Numbered from the stretch's first letter, positions 17,141-25,761 are shown. The stretch is 47,812 nucleotides of DNA from Akkermansiaceae bacterium (GCA_021733795.1 JAIPKB010000020.1:1-47812), one strand, 5' to 3'. The notes: generated by a model not told the origin, from the sequence alone. Program-made: numbers and translations.

Positions 17141-18526
17141 ATGTCATCCACCGCCTGCCAAATCGCCGCCGAACCGAGCCGCAGCACCTGCCGCAGACTT
17201 TCAGTGAGTTTGCCGTTGCGCTGGTTGCGGCGGGTCCCTGCGTGGTTGTTGCTGGGGATCGCGTTGGCACCGGTGTGGATCTGGTATGCCCGGCGGTTGG
17301 ACGACGGCAGCGATGAACCGCTGGGATTGCTGGTGCTGGCGGGTGCGGTGGCGCTGGGCTGGCGGGACCGGAGCGTGTTTCACGCGGGTGGGGCACACCG
17401 GCTTGGCGGGGCCTTGCTGGTGCTGGGCTCGGTGCTGGCGATCGGCTGGCTGCCGCCGATGCTGCGGGCGTTGCTGGCGGTCGCCGGGGTCGTGCTGTGG
17501 TGCGGCATGCAGCGTCATGCGGGGCTGGTCGGTCTGCTGGGGCTCTCGTTGCCGGTGGTGGCGTCGCTACAGTTTTACCTTGGCTATCCACTGCGTTTGT
17601 CCTCTGCGATGGGGGCGGAGTGGCTGCTAGAGGCGGCGGGAGTGGTGGTGTCGCGGACTGGGGTGATCCTTGAATTGGCCGGGCAGGGAATCGGGGTGGA
17701 CCCGGCGTGCAGCGGAATCCGGATGCTCTGGCATGCGCTGGTCGCGGTGATGGTGTTGGCGGCCATCCACCGGGTTTCCTGGCGGGTGACACTCGGCACT
17801 GCGGTGGTCGCGGTGGCCGGTGTGATTCCCGCCAACACGCTGCGGGCGGTTTGGCTGGTGATGATTGAAACCGGGCGCGTGGGTGACGGGGGCCTGGGGC
17901 ATGGCGGGATCGGCTTGCTTTGTTTTGCCTTGCTCCTGCTGCCATTGTGGTGGCTGGTCGCCAAATCGGCGCGACCGACAGGGACGGTCAGGCCGTCCAC
18001 CCGGCCGCGGTATCTGGAGCGGGTGCTGTTGCTGCTGGCGGCGATCCTGGCTCCGGTGATGGATGGGAGTGCCGGAGTGCCACCCAGCCGCGTGCCGTTG
18101 TCCCAGCCACCTGCGGACTTCACATTCAACGGCTTGACGCTGCCGCTCGAGCCGCTGTCGGCCTCGGTTACCGAGCGGGCTTTTGCAGCCTCGTTTCCCG
18201 GGCGACTGGGCAGCTACCGCTGGGGGCGGGCGCAGGTGATGCTCCGGCAGGTGACCACCGCCACCCGCAGGCTGCATCCATCCCGCGACTGCCTCCGTGC
18301 GGCCGGGTTCAGCACCCGTGATGCGGTTGTGGTGAAAACGGCTGACGGTGCCGAATGGGCGAGGTTTACCGCCACCCGGGACGGGCTGCGATTGCTGGTT
18401 CACGAGCGAATCGTCAGCGAGCAGGACGGTTCGATTTGGACGGATATTCCGGCCTGGTTTTGGTCGGCCTTGGGACATCCGCTCAACGGTCCATGGCGCG
18501 CCGAAACCGTGATTCATCAACGCTAG
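17141..18526 (+). CDS. exosortase with C-terminal EpsI-like domain
   Basis: The 461-residue product is an exosortase/archaeosortase family membrane transpeptidase, the enzyme expected to process PEP-CTERM proteins such as the one at 3412. About eight hydrophobic segments fill residues 35-275. The catalytic set is visible: Cys190 in GVDPACSGIRML, Arg235 in IPANTLRAVWLV, His254 in GLGHGGIGLL. After another hydrophobic stretch (about 293-307), residues 315-461 form a periplasmic domain resembling EpsI (DUF3485), with the RRLHPSRDCLRAAGF block around Cys384. Separate or fused EpsI-like domains accompany several exosortase types. The ATG at 17141 is chosen over the open frame to 17018, because a tandem repeat and AT-rich DNA occupy the upstream part. 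No exopolysaccharide genes flank it, unlike the classical epsH setting. Confidence 0.9.
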   Translation: MSSTACQIAAEPSRSTCRRLSVSLPLRWLRRVPAWLLLGIALAPVWIWYARRLDDGSDEPLGLLVLAGAVALGWRDRSVFHAGGAHRLGGALLVLGSVLAIGWLPPMLRALLAVAGVVLWCGMQRHAGLVGLLGLSLPVVASLQFYLGYPLRLSSAMGAEWLLEAAGVVVSRTGVILELAGQGIGVDPACSGIRMLWHALVAVMVLAAIHRVSWRVTLGTAVVAVAGVIPANTLRAVWLVMIETGRVGDGGLGHGGIGLLCFALLLLPLWWLVAKSARPTGTVRPSTRPRYLERVLLLLAAILAPVMDGSAGVPPSRVPLSQPPADFTFNGLTLPLEPLSASVTERAFAASFPGRLGSYRWGRAQVMLRQVTTATRRLHPSRDCLRAAGFSTRDAVVVKTADGAEWARFTATRDGLRLLVHERIVSEQDGSIWTDIPAWFWSALGHPLNGPWRAETVIHQR

Positions 18527-18596
18527 TGTGGGACGACTGCGATTTTTTCACACTCATGCTTGACGTGTCTTCGGTTCCACGTGAAATCTTCCCCGC

Positions 18597-19835
18597 ATGG
18601 CGTGGCGTATCGAACAGGCGGTAATCCGGGGAGAGATCGACAACACCGTCGAGGGTCTGACCACGGGCACGATCTGGCTCGCGGGGTGCGATGCTCCCCT
18701 GCAACTGCGATTGGAGGGCGATTGCTGGCGCGATCTGTCCGGCAGCCGGCTGAGGTTTGAAAATCCGGTTCCGGTCCCGTGTTCGGAAACCACCGGCCTG
18801 GCGGTGAACCAAGCAGGCGTGGTGGGGGACATGACCGCCTCCCGGAAATGCCGCGTGCCCCTCGTCGATGGCGATGAAATGTCCGAACTTCACCTCGCCA
18901 GCAAACCGATCCCCAGTGAGTGGCACAACACGCTCTATCTGGAATGGTTCAGCGAGTTCAACGGCAGGGTGGTCATCGAGTCGACCGATTTCATCCTCAC
19001 GATCTCCGAGCACCAGTGGCAGTTGGACGAGGATGCCGAGCAGGCGCAGAAGCTGGCGAATCTCAACGCCATGCGGGATTTCATGGCCCTGGTCATCCAA
19101 CGCCGCGACGATGATGAAGCCCTTGGCAGCGAGCCGGTCGGGGAGCTGGATGAGTTCGCCTGGGAGGAGCGGCTCAAGGAGTCCGACCGACTCACCGACG
19201 CCTATCAGGAAGTGCTCGAGAAATACCTCGACGACGAGGATAGCGAGAGCAAGGAAGCCTTTGTGATGGGGTGGGACGGATTACTGGAGGCCCTGGCCGA
19301 GCGCGACGAAGCTGAGATGAACGGTGATTCCGGCGACTTCGAGGATGACGAGGATGATGAGGATGATCTGGACAAGCTGGACGACCGCTGCTGCGGTTTT
19401 CCGGATTTCGACGACGGACTGGATGACGGTGAGTCGGGTTACCACGCCGATGGCACGCCCTTTGATGATGAGGACAGCCATCCGCTGCAACTTCGCTCCC
19501 GGGATTTGGCGCTCCAGGCGATGGAGATTGTCGAGTCCGGGGATGGGCCGGGTTCACCGAGTTATGAACTGGTTACCAGCCTGCTTCAGGTCACCGGCAA
19601 GCTGGCCGGCGCGCTCAACGGGCAGGGCGATGGCTATCACCCGGAGACCGGATTCGTGCTGGCCGTACTCAAACGCTGTCTCAACTGGCTCAACGAGGCC
19701 CTTCACGCCTGCCAGGAACTTCACGAGGCCAGCTCCACCCCTAAACATCGGCTCGGCTTCAAGCAGCTTCACGAAGGCATCCTGCAAATCCGGAGCGGAA
19801 TTGTCGAACTTCGCATGAATATCAGGAAATCTTGA
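18597..19835 (+). CDS. very acidic protein of unknown function
   Basis: The 412-residue product has no recognised domain and no signal peptide. Residues 1-130 are strand-rich and hydrophilic. Residues 140-220 are helical and charged. About 242-300 is an extreme acidic run (EDDEDDEDDLDKLDD and similar) with a CC pair, and the last ~110 residues are predicted helical (LALQAMEIVESG, LNWLNEALHACQELHEA). Full-length acidic proteins of this layout appear to be a conserved verrucomicrobial hypothetical family, but I cannot name one. The start is the ATG at 18597, 70 bases after the exosortase stop, so the two may share a transcript. Possible roles include metal binding or a cytosolic chaperone; nothing in the sequence decides. 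Confidence 0.7.
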   Translation: MAWRIEQAVIRGEIDNTVEGLTTGTIWLAGCDAPLQLRLEGDCWRDLSGSRLRFENPVPVPCSETTGLAVNQAGVVGDMTASRKCRVPLVDGDEMSELHLASKPIPSEWHNTLYLEWFSEFNGRVVIESTDFILTISEHQWQLDEDAEQAQKLANLNAMRDFMALVIQRRDDDEALGSEPVGELDEFAWEERLKESDRLTDAYQEVLEKYLDDEDSESKEAFVMGWDGLLEALAERDEAEMNGDSGDFEDDEDDEDDLDKLDDRCCGFPDFDDGLDDGESGYHADGTPFDDEDSHPLQLRSRDLALQAMEIVESGDGPGSPSYELVTSLLQVTGKLAGALNGQGDGYHPETGFVLAVLKRCLNWLNEALHACQELHEASSTPKHRLGFKQLHEGILQIRSGIVELRMNIRKS

Positions 19836-19836
19836 G

Positions 19837-19891
19837 AAATTCCGCACTTAACTGTTGTAAATCCCGCATTTAGTGGTAGAAATTTCCCGCA
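19837..19891 (+). promoter_or_regulatory. three phased direct repeats before the entericidin-like gene
   Basis: AAATTCCGCA (19837), AAATCCCGCA (19859) and AAATTTCCCGCA (19880) occupy almost the whole 57-bp space between the stop of the acidic gene and the next ATG. Their spacing is 22 and 21 bases, two helical turns, which puts them on the same DNA face. That is the arrangement of activator or repressor iterons; the last copy also covers the place of the ribosome-binding site. Confidence 0.5.
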
Positions 19892-19892
19892 C

Positions 19893-20075
19893 ATGAAACT
19901 CTTCACACTCATTTCAGCACTGGTTTTGGCGTCCTTGCTCGGTTCTTGCAACACGTTTATCGGCATGGGACGGGACATGAAGATCCTTGGGGACGGCATG
20001 GAAAGCTCGGCCAACAAAGCCAGCGGTGGCGGTGGCGATACCTCCGGCGGCACCTCCGGCGCACCCGTGTACTAG
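19893..20075 (+). CDS. entericidin-like small lipoprotein
   Basis: The 60-residue product has a lipoprotein signal ending in LLGSC and continues NTFIGMGRDMKILGDGMESS, the EcnA/EcnB pattern (CNTxxGxGxDxxxxGxxxxxA). A Gly/Ser-rich tail (SGGGGDTSGGTSGAP) follows. Entericidins are small envelope lipoproteins linked to stationary-phase or osmotic stress; in E. coli they form an antidote/toxin pair, but homologues elsewhere mostly occur singly, as here. The ATG at 19893 follows the triple repeat immediately. Being short and lying 107 bases from the convergent sulfatase stop, it is a small transcription unit of its own or the last gene of the acidic-protein unit. Confidence 0.75.
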   Translation: MKLFTLISALVLASLLGSCNTFIGMGRDMKILGDGMESSANKASGGGGDTSGGTSGAPVY

Positions 20076-20182
20076 GCCGTCGGGTCTCCCGGCATCCTTT
20101 TGTAGGACCCTAATTCGGCGGTGATGCCGATCTCATCCCGTGCATGGGCCCCAAGGGCGTCGTGGCTCATTCTGGCGGAGGT

Positions 20183-21514
20183 TTAGGGTGTGGTTCCCTT
20201 TTTCTTCTTTCTGTTGGCGTGGCGGCCGGTGCCGTCGCCTTCATCGAGAATTCCGCCCGCGGGATTCAATTGATCGAGCACGGGCTGCAGGCGTTTGCGC
20301 GCGGCAATCACCGCAGGGTCTTTGGTGTCAGCCGGAACGAGTTGGTCTTCAAACGGCGCGTCGCTCATGTCGAACAGTTCCCCCGCCTGATTCAACTTCC
20401 AGTGCGCCTCCCGGACATACCACATTTTTGCCAGTTGAATGAATATCCAATCGCGGGGCCGACCCTTTTCACCCCGCAACTGCGGGGCGAAGTTGTGCCC
20501 GTCGAGGTGGAGATTCTCCGGCAACGTTGCTCCCGCCAGCGCAGCGAACGTCGGGAAAAAATCCGTGGAATCAATCAGCTCAGCAGAAACCTTGCCAGCG
20601 GGGACCGTGCCGGGCCAGCTGGCAATCATGGGCACCAGGGCCCCACCCTCAAGCATCGACCCCTTGGCCCCTGCAAAACGACGCCCGCCAATCGTGGCGC
20701 GGTCTGCTTTTCCATTGGCCGTGCCGTTGTCCCCCAGGAATATGACCAGGGTGTTCTCCCGCAGTTTCAACCGATCCAGCTCGGCAACCAATTTTCCAAC
20801 CAGTTTGTCCATGTAGGTGACGTTGTCGCCATAGAGGTCCGTGCTGTTCGGGGCGCTGTCCGGCGTCGGCAGGATGTCCGTATGGACATGCGAGAGGGAG
20901 TAATAAACGTAGAACGGGTCATTCCGGTGTTTCGTGATGAACTCGACCAGGTGCTGGTGCATCACCTCGGGCATGTATTCCTTGTCCCGGAGATCTCTAT
21001 TGTCACCGTTGACGACGTACGTCTTGCCCTTGTCCTGCGTGTTCCAGTAGATCCCGCTGCCCTTGAACGCTAGGTAGTCGTCGAAACCAAAGTCTTTCGG
21101 CCCAAGCGGAAGCTGTCCCCATTTGCCGATCATCGAGGTGACGTAGCCCGCCGGCTTCAGGACCTTGGGCATCATGATTTCGGCGGCGGGAGTGAAGAGT
21201 CCGGTCTGGTCCTGGTTCACCGCCCCGGTGCGGAATGCATAGCGACCGGTCAGGATCAACGCCCGTGATGGCCCGCACAAGGGCGCCGTGTAGGCATGGG
21301 TGTAGCGGATGCCGCTGCGGGCCAGCGTGTCGATGTTCGGAGTCTTGTAATTGTCCGCTCCGTAGCAACTCACTTCCCCGTTGCCGTAGTCATCCGCCAG
21401 GATGAAGATGATGTTGGGTTTGCGGGCCGGGGCTTCAGCCGCCGTCAGGTTGAACCCGCCCAATGCGAACAGGGAGGGGGCAAGGCAGGCGATGAAATGT
21501 AAGGTTGTTTTCAT
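20183..21514 (-). CDS. sulfatase (arylsulfatase-type), exported
   Basis: The 443-residue product is a type I sulfatase that would hydrolyse sulfate esters, probably of polysaccharides, outside the cytoplasm. A signal peptide (residues 1-26, ending TAAEA) precedes the metal-binding IIFILADDYG (Asp41-Asp42). The sulfatase signature has the formylglycine cysteine in LCGPSRALILTGR (Cys80), which needs a formylglycine-generating enzyme or anaerobic maturase from elsewhere. FLGDNGTANG carries the second Asp-Asn metal pair. The C-terminus is basic (NRKKKKGTTP). The ATG at 21514 is chosen because it begins the signal peptide. It lies 34 bases behind the second sulfatase gene on the same strand. Confidence 0.92.
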   Translation of the reverse strand: MKTTLHFIACLAPSLFALGGFNLTAAEAPARKPNIIFILADDYGNGEVSCYGADNYKTPNIDTLARSGIRYTHAYTAPLCGPSRALILTGRYAFRTGAVNQDQTGLFTPAAEIMMPKVLKPAGYVTSMIGKWGQLPLGPKDFGFDDYLAFKGSGIYWNTQDKGKTYVVNGDNRDLRDKEYMPEVMHQHLVEFITKHRNDPFYVYYSLSHVHTDILPTPDSAPNSTDLYGDNVTYMDKLVGKLVAELDRLKLRENTLVIFLGDNGTANGKADRATIGGRRFAGAKGSMLEGGALVPMIASWPGTVPAGKVSAELIDSTDFFPTFAALAGATLPENLHLDGHNFAPQLRGEKGRPRDWIFIQLAKMWYVREAHWKLNQAGELFDMSDAPFEDQLVPADTKDPAVIAARKRLQPVLDQLNPAGGILDEGDGTGRHANRKKKKGTTP

Positions 21515-21548
21515 GGAATCTTTGAGACGCGGTGGATGGGTGGATGTT

Positions 21549-23111
21549 TCATTGACCGGTTTTCGGCAGCTGTGCCACCGGCGGCTTGGCACCCTGCCAG
21601 CCTTGTTTCCATAGTGTCATCAGCTTTGTGACCAGTTGCGCCTGGGCCGGATCTTTGGCAATGTTCACGTTCTCCTGCGGATCGGTCTGGTGGTCGTAGA
21701 GTTCAATGGCATCCACCTTGGTGTGGTCAGTCACCGCCACCCAGACCGTGAAACGATACCGCTCCGTGCGCATCGAGTACCCCATCAGTTCAGCGCCAAT
21801 CTTGGGCCGTGGATACTGGCTGAAGGCGGCTGTTTTCCAGGGGCGCTTGGGATCATCGAGCAACGGCTTGAAGCTCGTGCCTTCCAGGTGAGAGGGCAAT
21901 GGTAATCCGGCCAGTTCCGACAACGTCGGGTAGATGTCCACAAACTCCACCAGCGCATCCGTGTGTGCTCCGGCGTTCTTCATCCCCGGCACCGAAAGAA
22001 TCAGCGGCGCGTTGGCATCGTTCTCGCAGTTGCTGTGCTTGCCCCAGCTACGGTGCTCGCCCAGTTTCCATCCGTGGTCGCCCCAGAGGATGACGATGGT
22101 GTTCTGGTCGAGACCCAGACGCTTTAATTCATCGAGCACCACGCCTATTTGGGCATCACTGTAGCTGACCGAGGCGAAATAGGCATGCTTGAGCTTACGA
22201 GCCAGCTCGTCCGGAACGAGCGGTCCTTTGCCTGCCATCCCGCCATATTTATAGATCTCTCCATCTAACATCCGGATGGCGTAATCGGGTGCGTCCTTGG
22301 GATAAAACGGGTTGGGCGCCAGGGCGATCTTCGCCTCGTCATACAGGTCCCAATATTTTTTTGGAGCCACCCACGGCAGATGCGGTTTGATGAATCCCAC
22401 CGCCAGGAAGAACGGTTGGTTCTTATTGCCCAGGTCCCGCATCGTCTGGACCGCCAGTTCGGCGACCTTGCCATCCTGATAGGTGCTATCCGGGACATCG
22501 GCGCACTCGTAAACCATCCCGCGCCCACTGCCCTCCCCGTCTTTGCCCGCACCTGCGGCTTTGGCTTTCTTCTTCTTGCCATTGGTGACCGGAGCGTCGT
22601 CGTCCGGCTCACCTTCCGCAGTATCCGGGCTCATTCCCATGCTTTCAGCGAGCGCATATTTGGGTGCCTTGGGTGTTTGCCACGGAACGGACCAGGTGGG
22701 CGGATCATCCAAGTGGCCGTGATAAATCTTCCCCATGCCCTGGACGAAATAGCCGTTGTTCTTGAAATGCTGCCCGAGCGTCACGACATCGGGCAAAGCC
22801 ACGCGGAAGTGGGTGACCAGATCCCACACCCTTGTGGTGTCGGGACGGGTGCCGGTCATCAGGCTGGTGCGGGACGGTGAACAGACCGCCTGCTGGCAAT
22901 AGGCACGATCAAACACCATGCCTGCCTTGGCCATGCGATCTATGTTCGGGCTCTTGATATAGTCCTTGCCGTAGCACCCCAGTTCCGGTCGCAAATCATC
23001 CACGGCAATAAAGAGGACGTTGGGTTTCTGTGGCGCGGGATCCGCTGCGGAGGCCCATAAAGTGGCCGCGGCCATTGCGAAGGATGGAAGGATCAACTGG
23101 TCTAGTCTCAT
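21549..23111 (-). CDS. sulfatase, iduronate-2-sulfatase-like, exported
   Basis: The 520-residue product begins with a signal peptide (to about ASAAD), then NVLFIAVDDLRPELGCYG (metal Asp38-Asp39) and the signature CSPSRTSLMTGTRP (formylglycine Cys77, C-S-P-S-R type). MGKIYHGHLDDPPTWS, GFIKPHLPWVAPKKYW and LWGDHGWKLGEH are typical of iduronate-2-sulfatase-like enzymes of marine and gut polysaccharide degraders. Residues 178-198 are an unusual Lys/Gly/Ala-rich insertion (GKKKKAKAAGAGKDGEGSG) in a surface loop. This gene is first in a two-gene unit with the sulfatase at 20183. The C-S-P-S-R cysteine implies maturation by a formylglycine-generating enzyme encoded elsewhere. Its substrate is not deducible. 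Confidence 0.92.
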   Translation of the reverse strand: MRLDQLILPSFAMAAATLWASAADPAPQKPNVLFIAVDDLRPELGCYGKDYIKSPNIDRMAKAGMVFDRAYCQQAVCSPSRTSLMTGTRPDTTRVWDLVTHFRVALPDVVTLGQHFKNNGYFVQGMGKIYHGHLDDPPTWSVPWQTPKAPKYALAESMGMSPDTAEGEPDDDAPVTNGKKKKAKAAGAGKDGEGSGRGMVYECADVPDSTYQDGKVAELAVQTMRDLGNKNQPFFLAVGFIKPHLPWVAPKKYWDLYDEAKIALAPNPFYPKDAPDYAIRMLDGEIYKYGGMAGKGPLVPDELARKLKHAYFASVSYSDAQIGVVLDELKRLGLDQNTIVILWGDHGWKLGEHRSWGKHSNCENDANAPLILSVPGMKNAGAHTDALVEFVDIYPTLSELAGLPLPSHLEGTSFKPLLDDPKRPWKTAAFSQYPRPKIGAELMGYSMRTERYRFTVWVAVTDHTKVDAIELYDHQTDPQENVNIAKDPAQAQLVTKLMTLWKQGWQGAKPPVAQLPKTGQ

Positions 23112-23696
23112 CTAGTGTAATGCAGAATACTTCATTTTCTTGGATAACAGCGATTGAACAGCCTGCTGTACTTGTAGTGCAAATGCAGCGTGCTGGATAA
23201 CCGCTGCAAACGCGGCATGGAAGGATACTTCCCTGCGAAATCCGGCCATGGGAGCTGTTCTAGCCACCAAGGAGGATTTGGCAAGTTCAAATTTCGATTT
23301 GGAAATGATTCCTGGGGATCGCCTGGCGGGCTTCGGGAGCCCTGGATCCGTTTCAGACAAGATCGAGGGGGCAGGGGCCGCCAGCACCGGGACGCTTCAT
23401 GACATGGAGGTAAATCAGGGTGGTAAGGACGGATGAAGGCTGTCGCCGGCGGACATTTTTTGCGGAGGATGTCACGGGAAATGTCGGGATCGGGAGAGAT
23501 TTTTCGAGCCTCGGAAATTTCTGACCGCCCGTGTTCTCCTGTTGCCAGGAAATTGCTTTTGGGGTTGGCGCGCATGGGGGGGCTGCGCTGTGCTTCCGCC
23601 AGCCCAAGGGGGCTCGCAGAGCGGAAAAAAAAGGGGGCCGGCGTTGCTGAAATCTGGAAGTTTCGGCCGTTGCGCTTCGTTCTCAGTGGGAACACC
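23112..23696. other. 585-bp divergent intergenic region without supportable gene
   Basis: The gap separates the divergent sulfatase and Gfo/Idh/MocA genes. Small frames on either strand have no recognisable domains. The region 23433-23696 is in frame with the oxidoreductase but reads as non-coding (mixed low-complexity, and the Tat signal starts only at 23697). It is where both promoters must be. Confidence 0.5.
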
Positions 23697-24917
23697 ATGC
23701 AACCCATCCATTCCGCCGCCTCCGTCAACCGCCGCCATTTCCTTGGTGCCGCGCTCGCATCATCCGCCGTGGGCGGCCTGCTGCCCGCCTCCGCCCAAAC
23801 CCCGACCCCGCCCGCCCGCGTCATCAAGCTGGGCCTCATCGGCTGCGGCGGCCGCGGAGCCTGGCTGGGCGGCTTGTTCAAAAACCACGGCGGTTTCACC
23901 ATCCACGCCACCGCCGATTACGACCAGGCCCAGGCCGACTCGGCGGGCGACGCGCTGGGCGTTGACAAGTCCCGGCGGTTTTCCGGGCTGTCCGCCTATC
24001 AGAAACTCATCGCCAGCGGCTGCGAGGCGGTCACGGTGGTCAATATCCCGCGGTTCCACGCCACTCACGCGCGGGCGGCGATTGATGCGGGCCTCCATGT
24101 CTATGCCGCCAAGCCGGTCGCGGTGGATGTCCCGGGTGCCCTCGCCATCCAAGCCGCCGGCAAACTCGCCACCGAGAAGAAGCTCGTCTATCTGGTGGAC
24201 TACCAGATGCCCACCGATCCGGTGAACATCGAGGTGGTGAAACGGATCCACGGCGGTGGGCTGGGTCGGTTGATGCACATCGACAGCCACGGTTTCTCCG
24301 ATGTTTGGGCGGATCCGGCCAACCGCAGTGCCGACCACCTGCTGCACCGCGGCCAGTGGCTCACCGCCATTCCGCTCTCCGGGGATTTCATCGTGGAATA
24401 TTCCGTGCACACCATCAACGCCGTCCTGTGGGCGGTGGGCAAGCGCCCGGTGAAAGCCAGCGGGCATACCCGCCGCACCCGCGCCAACGCCCATGGCGAC
24501 GGGCGCGATCTGTATTTGGTGACCTACGAGTTCGATGACGGACTCGTCTGGACCCACCGCTGCCAGGCGTTGCACAACGGCGAGGACTCGATCATCCGTA
24601 CCCGGATCTACGGCGACACCGCCCACGCCGAAATCAACTACTGGGGTCGGGCGTTCCTGCGCGGTGGCAAACAGCAATACGGCGGCGGCCCGGTGGAGGG
24701 ACTCTACAACCGCGGCGCCGAACGCAACATCGCCACCTTCTATCAGTCCGTCACCGGCGGTGAAACCGCCAATCCCACCGTCGCCCGTGCCGCCGATGAC
24801 ATTCTCACCGGCGTTCTCGGCCGCGAGGCCGCCGCTCGTGGTCAGACGGTGACCATGGAGGAACTCATCCAGGAGAACCTGGCGCTGCCGTTTGATCTTA
24901 CCGGGGCGAAGGGGTAG
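23697..24917 (+). CDS. Gfo/Idh/MocA-family oxidoreductase, Tat-exported
   Basis: The 406-residue product starts with a twin-arginine signal (SVNRRHFLGAALASSAVGG, then PASAQ), so it is exported folded with its cofactor. The NAD(P)-binding Rossmann start KLGLIGCGGRGAWLGG and the VYAAKPVAVDVPGA block (an AKP in place of the usual EKP) mark the Gfo/Idh/MocA family. Residues about 130-400 form the alpha/beta substrate domain. Such proteins oxidise or epimerise sugars, and with two sulfatases just across the divergent region a role in sulfated-glycan breakdown is reasonable but inferred. The upstream frame to 23433 is rejected because the Tat motif is N-terminal from ATG 23697. Confidence 0.9.
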   Translation: MQPIHSAASVNRRHFLGAALASSAVGGLLPASAQTPTPPARVIKLGLIGCGGRGAWLGGLFKNHGGFTIHATADYDQAQADSAGDALGVDKSRRFSGLSAYQKLIASGCEAVTVVNIPRFHATHARAAIDAGLHVYAAKPVAVDVPGALAIQAAGKLATEKKLVYLVDYQMPTDPVNIEVVKRIHGGGLGRLMHIDSHGFSDVWADPANRSADHLLHRGQWLTAIPLSGDFIVEYSVHTINAVLWAVGKRPVKASGHTRRTRANAHGDGRDLYLVTYEFDDGLVWTHRCQALHNGEDSIIRTRIYGDTAHAEINYWGRAFLRGGKQQYGGGPVEGLYNRGAERNIATFYQSVTGGETANPTVARAADDILTGVLGREAAARGQTVTMEELIQENLALPFDLTGAKG

Positions 24918-24980
24918 GAGGGGGCCGTCATCAGCCATCTCAACCGAGAAGTTTATGGGATACAGGGCTGGGAATCCCTT

Positions 24981-24999
24981 GACTGAAAAATTTTCAGTC
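24981..24999. repeat. perfect 9-bp palindrome
   Basis: GACTGAAAA-A-TTTTCAGTC is a perfect inverted repeat with one central base, 63 bases after the oxidoreductase stop and just before the truncated transposase. With a one-base centre it cannot form a good RNA hairpin, so an operator-like or transposon-end origin is more likely than a terminator. Confidence 0.6.
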
Positions 25000-25013
25000 T
25001 TGAGGAAGAACAC

Positions 25014-25568
25014 GTGATGGGGACGGGGCGAATATTGGTGGAGGACCCGGCGCTGTACCGCTGGAGCAGCTACGGCGAGGCGATGGGTGGCGGCGCGAAA
25101 GGCCACGGTGCCAAGGCCCGCGGCGGGCTGGTGCGGGCGATCATGGCGCACAAGGGCTATGCGGCGGACGCGCGGCATTGGAAGGGTGCGGTGAGCAAGG
25201 AATACCGGATGATTCTGTTGGAGGAAGGAATCGAGAAACTGCGGGAGGAGGTGGATGCGGGCGGGAAATTGCAGGTGAAAGTGGTGCGGAAGGGGATGAG
25301 CAGGGAGGTGGCGGAAGAGGAGAAGAAGAGGTTGGAACGCCGGCGGGATTTGCTGATGCGGCAGATGTTGCGTTATCGGGTGCGGTATTTTTCGGATGGG
25401 GTGGCGATCCGGAGTCGTGCTTTTGTGGATGGGGTGTTCAAGGCGTGCCGTGAGCGTTTCGGTGTGCGGCGGACGAGTGGGGCGCGCAGGATGAGGGGAC
25501 TTGGAGCGGCGGCGGCGGGAGTGATCTGGAGTGCGCGGGATTTGAAGGTGGGGGTTGGGGGAAGCTGA
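25014..25568 (+). pseudogene. 5'-truncated REP-associated (Y1/RAYT-type) transposase
   Basis: The 184-codon open frame corresponds to the C-terminal half of a Y1-type transposase of the verrucomicrobial REP-associated kind: DPALYRWSSYGEAMGG, then KARGGLVRAIMAHKGYAA, VSKEYRMILL, RYRVRYFSDGVAIRSRAFVD, GVFKACRERFG and WSARDLKVGVGG at the end. The N-terminal catalytic half with the HxH metal site and the catalytic Tyr is missing, so it cannot be active. The start ATG at 25014 is arbitrary. The same C-terminal blocks occur in the more decayed copy at 10213-10456. Confidence 0.8.
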
Positions 25569-25761
25569 AATTGGAAAGCTGAAAGCAAAAAGCTGAAATG
25601 TGCGGCCCGTTGGCGACATGGACAATAAGGTCCACGCTCCTTATGAGAAGTTGTGAGAAGTTGGCATGAGAAAGTGTCGGGATGCCTATGAATTCCCTCT
25701 TGCCTGTGCTTGTGTCCGGACCGTGGCGAACGGGCGCGATGTCCAGAGCGATCCATTGGCA

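Noticed and set aside
23433..23696. N-terminal extension of the Gfo/Idh/MocA protein
   Set aside because: The Tat signal must be N-terminal and starts only at 23697; the extension has basic, low-complexity composition.
24981..24999. Palindrome as terminator of the oxidoreductase gene
   Set aside because: A one-base centre leaves no room for an RNA loop and no T run follows; it is kept as a palindrome only.
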